Shown: positions 6,107 to 15,553, counted from the stretch's first letter. The stretch: 28,746 bases of DNA from DASUEB01 sp036275295 (GCA_036275295.1 DASUEB010000126.1:1-28746); one strand, 5' to 3'. The notes: generated by a model not told the origin, from the letters alone. A program made the numbers and translations.

Positions 6107-7990
6107 ATGAAAAAAATGCTTTTCATGGCGGGATGTGCTCTTGTTACTGCAGCATCTGGCCAAAACACCATGACTCCAGAGCAACTTTGGTCGCTCAATA
6201 GGGTAAATCCCATTGGAATTTCCAAAGATCAGAAAAAGGTTATTTACGCTCAATCTACCTACGACATCGCAGCGAATAAATCGAACAAAAGATTGTTTGC
6301 TATTAACATTGCCGATGGCAAACTGGAGGAACTCAAAGGGTACAGCGGCTTAATCGACAGTAAATCGAAATCTCCTGATGGTGCTCACTCCGTTGAGATC
6401 AAAGAAGTTAAGGTAATTCCTGTCGCTGGGAAGGACTTTTATCCGTCATACGACAAATCAAATGTTCAAATCTATGATCAACTCAATTATCGCCACTGGG
6501 ACACGTGGGAGGATGGGTTGTACGATCATATTTTTGTGGATGGCAAGGACCTACTCGAGGGAAAGCCATACGATTGTCCAACCAAGCCCTTCGGTGGCGA
6601 TGAAGACTACATTTGGTCTCCAGATGGGAAATCGATTATCTATGCAACCAAGGCTAAATACGGTACCGATTACGCGGTAAGCACGAACACCGATTTATTT
6701 CAATACGATCTGGCTACAGGCGTTACCGTCAACCTCACAGAAGGGATGATGGGATACGATTTAAATCCGGCCTTCAATTCGCAGGGAAGTCTTGCTTGGT
6801 TGAGTATGCGACAAGACGGATTTGAGTCGGACAAAAATGAAATCTTCATCCGCAGCAAAGAGGGAGTCAAACTCAACGCAACCGCTTCATGGGATGAGAC
6901 CGTTAATTCCTTCATATGGTCGAATGATGGCAAAGTGATTTATTTCACGGCACCCATCGACGGCACGGTTCAACTTTTTGAACTTCGATTTGATTTGAAA
7001 GGCCGCAAAGCCCCCGTGATTCTGCAACTGTCGAAGGGCGATTTCGATGTAAATGCTATTGTGGGACAAGTAGGAGGGGAGTTAATTGTTACCCGGACGG
7101 ACATGAACCACGCGGCTGAAATCTTTGCATTTGATCTTAAGACAGCTGCTTTCCGCGTGTTGAGTCACGCCAATGATCAAGTCTTTAATAATTTGAAGGC
7201 CAGTAAAGTTGAGCGGCGTTACAGCACCACGACTGACGGAAAAAAGATGTTGTCGTGGGTGATTTATCCACCCGATTTTGATCCTGCCAAGAAGTATCCC
7301 ACTTTGTTGTATTGCCAGGGCGGGCCTCAATCGGCGCTTACACAATTTTACTCCTACCGATGGAATTTTCAGTTGATGGCGGCTCAGGGTTATATTGTGG
7401 TTGCTCCAAATAGGCGCGGTATGCCGGGGCACGGTGTAGAATGGAATGCATCGATCAGCAAAGATTACGGCGGTCAGGTAATGCGCGACTATCTCACCGC
7501 GATTGATGACTTTGCCGTTGAACCCTATGTAGACAAAACTCGCTTGGGTTGCGTGGGTGCCTCATTTGGGGGGTACTCTGTTTTTTACCTTGCTGGAAAT
7601 CATAACAACCGGTTCAAAACGTTCATCTCGCACGATGGGATTTTCGATTGGAGGAGCATGTATGGTTCGACCGAAGAAGTGTTTTTTGTAAACTGGGATC
7701 TGGGAGGTCCTTATTGGGATAAGGAAAATCAGCAAGCTCAGCGCAGTTATCGCGAATTTGACGCCATAAATTACGTGCAAAACTGGAACCGTCCGATCTT
7801 AATTATTCAAGGTGGAAAAGACTTCCGCGTACCTACAGAGCAGGGTTTAGCTGCATTTCAGGCTGCGCAATTGAGGGGGATTAAGTCGAAACTGCTTTAT
7901 TTTCCGGAGGAGAATCACTGGATCTTGGGTTGTCAAAATGCGCTGGTATGGCAAAATGAATTTTTCAAATGGCTGAAAGAAACCTTGTAA
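6107..7990 (+). CDS. Exported S9-family prolyl-oligopeptidase-type serine peptidase
   Basis: A 627-residue protein with a signal peptide (MKKMLFMAGCALVTAASGQ). Residues about 20-370 form the beta-propeller-like domain, with WD40/TolB-like blocks such as IWSPDGKSIIYATKA and FIWSNDGKVIYFTAP. Residues about 375-627 are the alpha/beta-hydrolase peptidase domain. The catalytic triad is visible: Ser486 in GASFGGYS, Asp572 in GGKDFRVP and His604 in EENHWI. The size and motif spacing fit the DPP5/acylaminoacyl-peptidase subgroup, which release dipeptides or acylated residues from peptides in the periplasm. It stands alone on the plus strand, with a convergent GNAT gene ending 17 bases downstream. An inverted repeat upstream may regulate it. 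Confidence 0.95.
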   Translation: MKKMLFMAGCALVTAASGQNTMTPEQLWSLNRVNPIGISKDQKKVIYAQSTYDIAANKSNKRLFAINIADGKLEELKGYSGLIDSKSKSPDGAHSVEIKEVKVIPVAGKDFYPSYDKSNVQIYDQLNYRHWDTWEDGLYDHIFVDGKDLLEGKPYDCPTKPFGGDEDYIWSPDGKSIIYATKAKYGTDYAVSTNTDLFQYDLATGVTVNLTEGMMGYDLNPAFNSQGSLAWLSMRQDGFESDKNEIFIRSKEGVKLNATASWDETVNSFIWSNDGKVIYFTAPIDGTVQLFELRFDLKGRKAPVILQLSKGDFDVNAIVGQVGGELIVTRTDMNHAAEIFAFDLKTAAFRVLSHANDQVFNNLKASKVERRYSTTTDGKKMLSWVIYPPDFDPAKKYPTLLYCQGGPQSALTQFYSYRWNFQLMAAQGYIVVAPNRRGMPGHGVEWNASISKDYGGQVMRDYLTAIDDFAVEPYVDKTRLGCVGASFGGYSVFYLAGNHNNRFKTFISHDGIFDWRSMYGSTEEVFFVNWDLGGPYWDKENQQAQRSYREFDAINYVQNWNRPILIIQGGKDFRVPTEQGLAAFQAAQLRGIKSKLLYFPEENHWILGCQNALVWQNEFFKWLKETL

Positions 7991-8007
7991 GGAAGGTTTG
8001 ACTTACA

Positions 8008-8487
8008 TTAAAGCGACTTGAGCATTTTGATTTCACAACTGAAATGACCGGTATTTCCCATGGGGTGGTCTATGTGCTGAAAACCAAATTTTTCATAAAG
8101 AGGAACTGCAACGTGCAGTTCCTTTTTTGTTTCGAGGTAAATGGCTTTGTAGCCCACTGATTTTGCGAATGCGATGCAAAGCTTCATCAGTTCGGTGGCG
8201 ATGCCTTTCCCACGGGCAGAGCGGTGTAAATAGAGTTTTTGCAACTCGCAAGTGTCTACTTCACCAGCCAGGATATTAATGCCCGCTCCTCCAACTACTT
8301 CGCCGTTCCATTCGGCCACAAAATAGATGGTTCTCGGAAGAGTGAATTGTTGGGCAATGCGGTCGGTTTCGGGGTCGGTGAAAACGGTTCCGGGAATATT
8401 GCATCCAAATTCAGTCAGCGATTCCCGTATTACCGATGCCAATGTTGGGTTATCGGCCTCTTGAACTTCTCTTAAACGCAAGGACAT
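8008..8487 (-). CDS. GNAT-family N-acetyltransferase
   Basis: A 159-residue protein with the GNAT fold. Strand 4 and the acetyl-CoA-binding motif A are visible as LQKLYLHRSARGKGIATELM (about 82-101, R-x-x-G-K-G type). The later strand is AIYLETKKEL, and the C-terminal motif VPLYEKFGFQHID (about 128-140) is typical of small-molecule or amino-acid acetyltransferases. The substrate is not predictable. Its ATG overlaps the stop of the upstream ABC transporter by one base (TAATG at 8485-8489), so it is likely translated from the same message. Confidence 0.9.
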   Translation of the reverse strand: MSLRLREVQEADNPTLASVIRESLTEFGCNIPGTVFTDPETDRIAQQFTLPRTIYFVAEWNGEVVGGAGINILAGEVDTCELQKLYLHRSARGKGIATELMKLCIAFAKSVGYKAIYLETKKELHVAVPLYEKFGFQHIDHPMGNTGHFSCEIKMLKSL

Positions 8488-10295
8488 TAGGCTTCTTGAT
8501 TTTGAAACTGCAACTTGCTCAAGTGGCGGTAAAGGCCATTTTCTTTTTCGATGAGGTTAAAATGGGTGCCTGATTCCACGATACTTCCGTTTTCCATTAC
8601 GAGAATCACATCAGCCGCTTTGATGGTCGACAATCGGTGAGCAATTACAAATGAGGTTCTACCCAACATCAATCGGTCCAGTGCTTCTTGTACCATTCGC
8701 TCAGATTCGCTATCGAGTGAGCTGGTTGCCTCATCGAGAATGAGTATTGCGGGGTCTTTTAGCACTGCCCGGGCTATGGCAACACGCTGCCGTTGACCAC
8801 CCGATAGTTGAATACCGCGTTCGCCCACTAAGGTTTCATATCCATCAGGGAAGCTCATGATAAAATCGTGCGCGTTGGCTTTTATGGCTGCTTGTACGAT
8901 CTCGTTTTCTGAGGCTGTTGGATTTCCGTAGGCGATATTTTCTCTGATGGATCCGCCAAACAACAACACTTCCTGCGGCACATACGCCATGTTAGAGCGC
9001 AAGGCATCCAGCGCGTACTCCGAGGCCGGCCGATTGTCAAATCGAATAGAACCTGAGGTAGGTTCGTAGAAACGGAGCAACAAGTTGGTCAGCGTCGATT
9101 TTCCGGCTCCAGAAGGCCCTACTACAGCCACCTGCTGACCGGGCAATACTTCGAAGCTCACCTCTTTCAGCACATGTACATCTTTGCGCGTAGGGTATGA
9201 GAATGAAACGCCTTCAAACTGCACGCCTCCTTTCAAGAGGACTCGGGGTTGATCGTGATCCATTCCAACGGGTTCAACCTTCTCATCCAGTATTTCGAAG
9301 AGGTTCTCTGTGGCTCCAATTGCTTTTTGAATCTGTGAAAACAGATCGGCTACACCACCAAACGAAGCACCTACAAATACGGAGTACATTATAAATGCCA
9401 CCAATTGGTCGATGGTCATTTCTCCCGTCGCAATCAAGCGCACACCGTACCATATAACGAGCACAATAGATCCAAACATGGCTACAATAATGAAAGAGGC
9501 AAAAGCCCCTCGCCAGCGGGCTGCTTTCATCGCAATTTTCCTGATTTCGTTGGTAGCCAGGGTATAGCGCTTAACCTCAAAAATCTCGTTCACAAATGCC
9601 TTAACATTGACAATTCCTGTCATGGTTTCTTCAACAATGATATTGGAATCGGCTATTTTGCTTTGGGTTTGTTTGGAGAGTTTGCGAATGAATTTTCCGA
9701 ACAAAACCGCTGCAATCATCATCACGGGAAGGGTGGCCAACATCAATAACATCAGTTTTACACTGTAGATACTGAGCAGTGCAATGCCAAGCACAATGGT
9801 TAGAATTTGCCGAATAAACTCGGCTATGGTGGTAGTAAATGTTTCCTGAAGTATGCTTACGTCGCTGGAGATCCGACTGTTTAGTTCGCCAACGCGACGT
9901 GCCGAGAAGAACTCCATAGGTAATCGAATCAAGTGGTTGTATGTGTGCTGCCTGAGATCGGCCAACATACGCTCCGTCACCTCCGAGAAGACTAGGATTC
10001 TAAAAAAGCTAAAAACGCCCTGAAGCAAAAACACCCCAAAGAGCACCAATGCAACCGAGTTGATATTATCCAAGTTGAAGAAATTTTCCGGACCTACCTT
10101 GGTGTTATTCGAGGCCCCAACCAATTTACCTAACAAACCGGGGAAAAGCAGAGAGGTAAGTGTACTTCCTATCAGGAAAACCATACCCAGCGCGAACTTG
10201 AGGGAGTAGGGTTTGAGGAACTTAAACAATCGGGTGGCTTTACGCAGGCTCTGTTTGGTTATTTTGATGCGCGCTTCATCGGTTTTTTTGGCCAT
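8487..10295 (-). CDS. MsbA-like ABC exporter (fused permease and ATPase)
   Basis: A 602-residue half-transporter that should work as a homodimer in the inner membrane. Residues about 30-330 form a six-helix type 1 exporter domain, with ERMLADLRQHTYNHLIRLPM as the first coupling region. The ATPase follows: Walker A GPSGAGKST near residue 395, signature LSGGQRQR at 497-504, Walker B ILILDE at 517-522 and H-loop IAHRLST at about 555-561. All catalytic motifs are intact. The family exports lipids, lipopolysaccharide precursors, peptides or drugs; nothing here narrows the choice. An exact -7 promoter element TACCTTTG lies on the minus strand 18 bases before the ATG. The linked GNAT gene may modify the exported compound or be a simple neighbour. 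Confidence 0.94.
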   Translation of the reverse strand: MAKKTDEARIKITKQSLRKATRLFKFLKPYSLKFALGMVFLIGSTLTSLLFPGLLGKLVGASNNTKVGPENFFNLDNINSVALVLFGVFLLQGVFSFFRILVFSEVTERMLADLRQHTYNHLIRLPMEFFSARRVGELNSRISSDVSILQETFTTTIAEFIRQILTIVLGIALLSIYSVKLMLLMLATLPVMMIAAVLFGKFIRKLSKQTQSKIADSNIIVEETMTGIVNVKAFVNEIFEVKRYTLATNEIRKIAMKAARWRGAFASFIIVAMFGSIVLVIWYGVRLIATGEMTIDQLVAFIMYSVFVGASFGGVADLFSQIQKAIGATENLFEILDEKVEPVGMDHDQPRVLLKGGVQFEGVSFSYPTRKDVHVLKEVSFEVLPGQQVAVVGPSGAGKSTLTNLLLRFYEPTSGSIRFDNRPASEYALDALRSNMAYVPQEVLLFGGSIRENIAYGNPTASENEIVQAAIKANAHDFIMSFPDGYETLVGERGIQLSGGQRQRVAIARAVLKDPAILILDEATSSLDSESERMVQEALDRLMLGRTSFVIAHRLSTIKAADVILVMENGSIVESGTHFNLIEKENGLYRHLSKLQFQNQEA

Positions 10296-10313
10296 GGGGT
10301 TGAATTATCTGTG

Positions 10314-10321
10314 CAAAGGTA
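10314..10321 (-). promoter_or_regulatory. Bacteroidota -7 promoter element for the ABC exporter gene
   Basis: The minus strand reads TACCTTTG followed by CA, an exact match to TAnnTTTG. Transcription would begin roughly 7 bases further on, leaving a leader of about a dozen bases before the ATG at 10295. I see no TTTG at the usual -33 spacing. Confidence 0.55.
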
Positions 10322-10591
10322 CGATATGAGGAGGTAGTTTGGCCTTTGCACACACCTTGCTTGGCATAGATTGACGATAAAATGACAAAGATCACCGACG
10401 AAATTCCAAGAACTCTACTGAATTAGTAGGGTAAATAATTAAGTTGATCGAAACAAACCGAAAATCGGTCGGCATTTTAACAAAAATAGGGAGTAGGAGC
10501 GCGTCCCATATCCCATAAAATCAGGAGTCTGTGTAAGAAACGAATCGGGTTTTTAATGCGTAAACTTGAAGCGTTAACCTCACCTGAACGT
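10322..10591. other. Intergenic region upstream of the large secreted protein
   Basis: No gene is supported. The leader contains a small hairpin ACCGA-aaa-TCGGT (10457-10469) without a T-run, and a CCCATA direct repeat near 10505-10516. No clear TAnnTTTG element for the plus strand was found. Two in-frame ATGs (10556 and 10592) can start the following gene. Confidence 0.35.
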
Positions 10592-13500
10592 ATGATTACC
10601 AGATTTCTTCTAGCCTTTTTAAGTTTTGTTCTACTCGGCTCATCGTTGCACGCCGCAACCTACACCTCGGTTGCCTCAGGTAATTGGAATAGCAACAGCA
10701 CTTGGTCTCCGGCTGGAGTTCCCGGGGCAGGCGATGACGTGGTTCTAGACCGCCGTTACAGTGTGACGGTGACGGCAAACGCCACCTGTAATTCGGTAAG
10801 CACACTAACTTACACTTGTACGCTTGGCTGTGCTTCAGGTACCTTAACTTTTACCATCAATTCGGGTGTAACCCTTACCGTGGCAGGTAGCTTCAACCTA
10901 TCTCCGCCAAGATCGTCTTACGCAATGGTTTTTAATAATAATGGAACCCTTTCGGTGGGTGGTACTTTTACCATCAATGCAGTTGGGGCGGTTACTTGGT
11001 CTAATGTAGGAAGTGCCAGTGTGGGTGCCATCAATTTTACCGGTGGATCGAGTATGGGAATAACCAACCAAGGAGGGATTCAGGTTTCGGGAAATGCAAC
11101 CTTTGGACTTACTGGAAATCTCACCATCAACAGCACCAGCAGCATCAGTGTTGGTTCAACCCTGAGTATGTCATCAGGCGCCGTGATTGGTTTTACGAAT
11201 AACGGCCCGCTAACGGTTGGGGTGATGACCCTTTCAGGAGGTAGTTTACACACGCTTTCAGGAAGTGGAGCCATCGCAGTTACGGGGGCATTTAGTTCTA
11301 CTGGTCGCTTAAATTACACCAACACCGCTGGTCTAACTGCAGGTAGCTTTGCCATCAGCGGAGGAGCGAGTCAAGTAAGTGGTTCAGGGGCTATCACCTG
11401 TACTGGGCCTGTTTCCATCACAGGAAACGTAGATTGGGATCATACAGGAAATTTATCAGGTACCACCTTCAACTTGAACCCTACCGTGACCACTACGCTC
11501 AGTCATTCAAACAGCCTGTCGTTCTCCGGTAACGTGAGCATAAATGGGGCTAACGCTGCGGTTACTATTGATATCAACAAGTTAACAGCAGCTGCTCTCA
11601 CAGTAGATAATAACTCTTCTACCCCGCTTTATTTAACCTTAGATAGTCTGGTAACCACCGGTAATTTTTCAACCACGGCCGACTTCACGGCCAGCAACTA
11701 TTTCAATTTTGGTTACACCTCCATTGGTGGAAATGTAAGCGCCTACATTGGATCTAACCCTGGAATCAACGATTTCCAGTTGGGCCAATTTAATGTGGGT
11801 GGTAATGTCACCGCATATACCGATTGGCCCAGTGCCCGAAATGTATTTAGGGTGACAGGTACCGGCACGGTTTCAGGGAACGTTCTTCTCTACAACCTAG
11901 ACAATGGAAATGCAGCCCCACAAAACGAGCTAACTATAACAGGTCAATTAACTGTGGCAGGTTCTACTGGCCTCACGCTCAGATATAGCAACACCTCTTT
12001 TAATTCTAATGGGCCTCAAAATGCCATTAGCATTGGGAATGCTGCAACAGCAGGAACTCTAAATATCTCTCAAGGTGATCTGAATTTGGAGAGTACGATG
12101 AGTTCAACTTATATCAATAGCCCCGATTCAGCTAATGCCATCTACCTATGTCAAGGCGTTCTTACTGTTGGTGACAGCATTAAGTGTTCTTCAACGGCAA
12201 ACGCAGCAAATAACCTAATCGTAATTCGCGACAACAATGCTTTCAATGGATTGACCAAGACCATTAACCTAGGTGGCAGCGTGAGTGACGTGACGAAGGG
12301 ACTTTTGAAACTTCAAGACAGCAATGCCAATGCAGATTTTACTTCCTATTTCAACGGCAGTGGTAAAAAGCAAACCATTCCCGCCAGTGATAACTGGAAT
12401 TTTCGCCGTATTGAGGTGACCAATACCTCGGATACCGTTTCATTTGGCGGCGATCTGGGACAAACGGGAAGTCGACTTACCGCAAGACTCAAGGTGAATG
12501 CTGGTGCGGTATTGTTTGATAATGCATTTCAATACGGAGGCACGGGACAGGATTCCATTGCCCTCGAAAACGGCGGAACTTTCGTGATCAGCAACTTGAC
12601 AGGAGAGTTTCCTCTTTTGATCGAAAGTGTGGTAGCCGCCAACGGATCGGTAGTGAACTTTCTCAACAATTCGGTATCTACCCAGAATGTTTTAGGAGGA
12701 ACCAGCGCGGTAAAAAATTTGGCCACGGTTTACCTTTCAGGTACTGGAATTAAAGAAGTTGAAGCGCCCCTTTCTTCTGGCAACCTAGCTATACAATACA
12801 TCAGGTTGGTAGGCGGCTCAACTACTTTTGCTACCGCAGCAAATACCCTGAATACGGTTTCGGGAGGGCAATCGACCACTAACTTGGTAGAGGTAGGCAG
12901 TGGGGCAACGTTAACCATACCTCGCAACTTCAACGCCGTGCCCCAAACGAAATTTTTATTCGATTACACATCGACCGTAGCGTATACCGGTGCCAATCAA
13001 ACGGTCTACGCCATGTATGCCAATCAGGTGGGTGCTGGCACGCTAGCGGCCCTGGGAAACCTTACCTTATCGGGATCAGGTACCAAAACCTTGGCGGATA
13101 GCCTTAAGCTTTACCGCAAATTATCTATCTCAAACACCATTTTAGATTTACCAAGCGGCACGTCTCTTACTTTATTGTCGGATGCAAATTATACGGCTTG
13201 GATCGGTTCCATTACGTCTACTAGCATCACTTACGGCGGTGCAGGTGCGAGCAAAGGCAAAATCATAGCACAACGCTATGTGAATTTGCCCGATGGCAAT
13301 TATCGCGATTTCTCGTCTCCTATAACTAACACCACATTGGAGAGTTGGAAAAATAAAGGGATGTTGTTTACAGGTTTTACGGGGTCTAACTTCCCCTCGT
13401 TCAGTTTCAACAATACCTATTCTTATAGTGAGTCAACCGATGGCGACCTCAATACAGGTTTCACAACGGCAACCAACATCACCCAAGCCGTTCACAGCTT

Positions 13501-15199
13501 TGATGGCGGTGCTATGGTCAATGGGGGATGGAGAATTTACGGAGGTAAGAGCTCTGGAGCAACCATCATGACCCTTGCCGATGAGGGCGAAGTTTATGCG
13601 GGTAATCAAACGATGAAAGTCAACTTTACTCATCAAACGGCCAATCGAGTGGCCGATGATGGATGGAATTTCGTGGGCAACCCTTATCCCGCTCCCATCG
13701 ATTGGTCGAGCGTCGTGTCGGCCAACATAGGCGGCGTATTTGCCACCGACTCCACCAGCAATGGGGTTGCACCCAGTGTTTATATGTACATGCCTCACGA
13801 TCGGTCTAATCCGGGTGGTTCCCTGAATTACGGGGCATTTAACACCGTGACCGGCTCAAAGATTGGAGTTTCCAATACCGTGATCCCCGCTTTTCAGGGG
13901 TTTTGGTTGAAATCGCATCACAGTTCTTCCAATAGCACTTCATACACCGTTACCTTGAGGGAGGCCGACAAGTTTGATGGTTCGGTTGCCTTGTACAAAT
14001 CGGAATCAAAACCAGATCCCGAGATGGCTTTTATATCAATGACCGATTCAAAGGGCAAGGCAGATCAAGTGGCCATTCACTATTTCGCCGGGGCCCGGAT
14101 GGGTTGGGACATGAATTTTGATATCCAAAAGTTTGATCCCGAGCCCGGTATCAGCAGTTTGTACTGGTCGACGGAAAGCGACGAAAACCTCTGGGTTAAC
14201 GCTATTCCGATGGACAAGATGGAGTACGAGTTTAAGCTCAATTTACACCACGGTTCTTCAGGTGCCCACAGAATTGACTTTGGTTCATGGGTTGCCTTCT
14301 TTGGACAGGATGCCTGTATTACGGCTCTAGACACCAAAACGGGTGAGGTTTTCAACTTGATGGAATCGCCCGCTATAGAAATAGCCTCTTCCGAGCCCGG
14401 TGTAGTTAGACAGTGGATCGTATCTGTTAAAAAGGCGGCTACCTTTGGCGCTCCAGAAGTAATTGAGCCTACCTGTTTTGGGGATGAAAACGGATCGATT
14501 AAAGTGAGTTTAGTAGGCTTTGATGGCAGTCCTTCGATCAGGTTAATCAGAAATTCTGAAATGGGAGAACTGACCGTGGCCGAAACCAGTGAATTGACCT
14601 TACAAGCAACCGATCTACGAGCTGGACAATACCGCTTTATCAACGAGCGTTATAACGGATGCGGTCAATCTGAATTGGTGGTAGTTTTGGAGCAACCAGA
14701 GCGCATTGTTGCAGACTTTCATGTGTCTAATTATTTGGTCTCAGTTGGCGAAGAGGTTCAATTTCAAAATCTCAGCGCGGGAGCCAGCGAATATCGCTGG
14801 AAATTTTCGGATGATCTCAGCGAGAGCCAAGAATATGCCCCTCGTCATACATATACCAGCGAAGGGCTCTTTGAAGTGGAGTTGATAGCCGGGAACGGTA
14901 GGTCGGCTTGCGATGCATCGGTAAAACGAAATATTCTCGTGTCTTCGGCAACGGGTCTTGGCGACCTCAATGCATCAGGGGGCGTAGGTATTACCTATCA
15001 AGGGGGTCAATTTGAACTTCGTCATCAAAGTGCTCTACCACTTACCTTGACGGCCTATTCAGCCGACGGTAAACTCCTGCACCGAAAAGATGCTGCTGAA
15101 AATTCACATACCTTTGCCCTTCCATCAGGCCAGGTTGCCCTGATAATGGTGGAGCAAGAGGGAAGAATTGTGATCGCCAAAAAGTTTGTGGTGAAATAA
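10592..15199 (+). CDS. Giant secreted repeat protein with PKD-like domain and T9SS-style C-terminal tail
   Basis: About 1,535 residues (1,547 if started at 10556). The ATG at 10592 gives a compact signal peptide, MITRFLLAFLSFVLLGSSLHA; the longer form adds an atypical acidic lead. The residue numbers below count from 10556. A SGNWNSNSTW...GVPGAGDDV motif (about 42-62), common at the start of Bacteroidota beta-helix adhesins, opens ~850 residues of Ser/Thr/Gly/Asn-rich repetitive strands. A conserved T9SS-substrate block follows with DGWNFVGNPYPAPIDW (about 1035-1050). Residues about 1387-1462 resemble a PKD domain (VGEEVQFQNLS...YRWKFSDD...HTYTSEGLFEVEL). The last ~75 residues look like a type A sorting tail ending IAKKFVVK. 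It is therefore probably exported by the type IX system and held at the cell surface, as an adhesin or matrix protein. The ligand is unknown. Confidence 0.85.
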   Translation: MITRFLLAFLSFVLLGSSLHAATYTSVASGNWNSNSTWSPAGVPGAGDDVVLDRRYSVTVTANATCNSVSTLTYTCTLGCASGTLTFTINSGVTLTVAGSFNLSPPRSSYAMVFNNNGTLSVGGTFTINAVGAVTWSNVGSASVGAINFTGGSSMGITNQGGIQVSGNATFGLTGNLTINSTSSISVGSTLSMSSGAVIGFTNNGPLTVGVMTLSGGSLHTLSGSGAIAVTGAFSSTGRLNYTNTAGLTAGSFAISGGASQVSGSGAITCTGPVSITGNVDWDHTGNLSGTTFNLNPTVTTTLSHSNSLSFSGNVSINGANAAVTIDINKLTAAALTVDNNSSTPLYLTLDSLVTTGNFSTTADFTASNYFNFGYTSIGGNVSAYIGSNPGINDFQLGQFNVGGNVTAYTDWPSARNVFRVTGTGTVSGNVLLYNLDNGNAAPQNELTITGQLTVAGSTGLTLRYSNTSFNSNGPQNAISIGNAATAGTLNISQGDLNLESTMSSTYINSPDSANAIYLCQGVLTVGDSIKCSSTANAANNLIVIRDNNAFNGLTKTINLGGSVSDVTKGLLKLQDSNANADFTSYFNGSGKKQTIPASDNWNFRRIEVTNTSDTVSFGGDLGQTGSRLTARLKVNAGAVLFDNAFQYGGTGQDSIALENGGTFVISNLTGEFPLLIESVVAANGSVVNFLNNSVSTQNVLGGTSAVKNLATVYLSGTGIKEVEAPLSSGNLAIQYIRLVGGSTTFATAANTLNTVSGGQSTTNLVEVGSGATLTIPRNFNAVPQTKFLFDYTSTVAYTGANQTVYAMYANQVGAGTLAALGNLTLSGSGTKTLADSLKLYRKLSISNTILDLPSGTSLTLLSDANYTAWIGSITSTSITYGGAGASKGKIIAQRYVNLPDGNYRDFSSPITNTTLESWKNKGMLFTGFTGSNFPSFSFNNTYSYSESTDGDLNTGFTTATNITQAVHSFDGGAMVNGGWRIYGGKSSGATIMTLADEGEVYAGNQTMKVNFTHQTANRVADDGWNFVGNPYPAPIDWSSVVSANIGGVFATDSTSNGVAPSVYMYMPHDRSNPGGSLNYGAFNTVTGSKIGVSNTVIPAFQGFWLKSHHSSSNSTSYTVTLREADKFDGSVALYKSESKPDPEMAFISMTDSKGKADQVAIHYFAGARMGWDMNFDIQKFDPEPGISSLYWSTESDENLWVNAIPMDKMEYEFKLNLHHGSSGAHRIDFGSWVAFFGQDACITALDTKTGEVFNLMESPAIEIASSEPGVVRQWIVSVKKAATFGAPEVIEPTCFGDENGSIKVSLVGFDGSPSIRLIRNSEMGELTVAETSELTLQATDLRAGQYRFINERYNGCGQSELVVVLEQPERIVADFHVSNYLVSVGEEVQFQNLSAGASEYRWKFSDDLSESQEYAPRHTYTSEGLFEVELIAGNGRSACDASVKRNILVSSATGLGDLNASGGVGITYQGGQFELRHQSALPLTLTAYSADGKLLHRKDAAENSHTFALPSGQVALIMVEQEGRIVIAKKFVVK

Positions 15200-15223
15200 G
15201 TAGGGAAAAGAAATGAAAAAACT

Positions 15224-15254
15224 TTTGTGGAAAACATAGAAATTATTATTTTTG
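15224..15254 (+). promoter_or_regulatory. Consensus Bacteroidota promoter for rpmH
   Basis: The -33 element TTTG (15224-15227), a 19-base spacer and the -7 element TATTTTTG (15247-15254) match the TTTG-N19-TAnnTTTG consensus exactly. Transcription should start near 15261, giving a leader of about 37 bases. This is the best promoter in the window and suits a highly expressed ribosomal gene. Confidence 0.8.
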
Positions 15255-15297
15255 CCCTCCATTTGAAACAACGCTCAGCGAATAAACCATTATAGCA

Positions 15298-15462
15298 ATG
15301 TCAACGAAAAGAACTTATCAGCCTTCGGTACGGAAAAGACGCAACAAGCACGGTTTCCGTGAAAGAATGGCAACGGCCAATGGTCGTCGCGTGCTTTCAG
15401 CCCGTAGAAGAAGAGGTAGAAAAAAACTTACTGTATCTAGCGAAAGAAGACACAGAAAGTAA
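15298..15462 (+). CDS. rpmH: Large-subunit ribosomal protein L34
   Basis: A 54-residue, extremely basic protein. It reads KRTYQPSVRKRRNKHGFRER (4-23) and then MATANGRRVLSARRRRGRKK (24-43), which is the near-invariant core of L34. Two residues (Ser2, Thr3) precede the usual MKRT-type start and the tail RRHRK is slightly longer than in many homologues. L34 is part of the 50S subunit, bound within 23S rRNA. It has its own consensus promoter and is followed by an intrinsic terminator before carB. Neither rnpA nor dnaA, frequent rpmH neighbours in other bacteria, is nearby. Confidence 0.97.
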   Translation: MSTKRTYQPSVRKRRNKHGFRERMATANGRRVLSARRRRGRKKLTVSSERRHRK

Positions 15463-15496
15463 TTAATTGCTGAATGACAGTATATTAGAATATTTT

Positions 15497-15523
15497 AAAA
15501 GGGCTCAATAGCCCTTTTTTTTT
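15497..15523 (+). terminator. Intrinsic terminator after rpmH
   Basis: A perfect 9-bp stem AAAAGGGCT / AGCCCTTTT (15497-15505 with 15510-15518), four-base loop caat, followed by T to 15523. It lies 34 bases after the rpmH stop and 30 bases before the carB ATG, so it may be leaky or carB may have a promoter overlapping it. Confidence 0.88.
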
Positions 15524-15553
15524 GCATAATTTTCAACTCGATAACCCCCGCAT

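Noticed and set aside
5809..6201. 130-codon plus-strand frame before the S9 peptidase.
   Set aside because: It overlaps the peptidase start in another frame, shows no domain or signal, and contains the inverted-repeat region.
7981..7998. AACCTT-gtaagg-AAGGTT hairpin at the end of the S9 peptidase as a terminator.
   Set aside because: The stem is only six A/T-rich pairs, includes the stop codon and lacks a T-run.
10556..10591. Upstream ATG adding twelve residues to the giant secreted protein.
   Set aside because: The added residues include three Glu ahead of the hydrophobic core, atypical for a signal peptide. The ATG at 10592 gives a standard signal. Not fully excluded.
13433..14643. Long minus-strand open frames inside the giant secreted protein gene (13433-13798 and 14080-14643).
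   Set aside because: They are shadows of the real gene. They have no recognisable domains, and the plus-strand product shows clear conserved motifs across the same bases.
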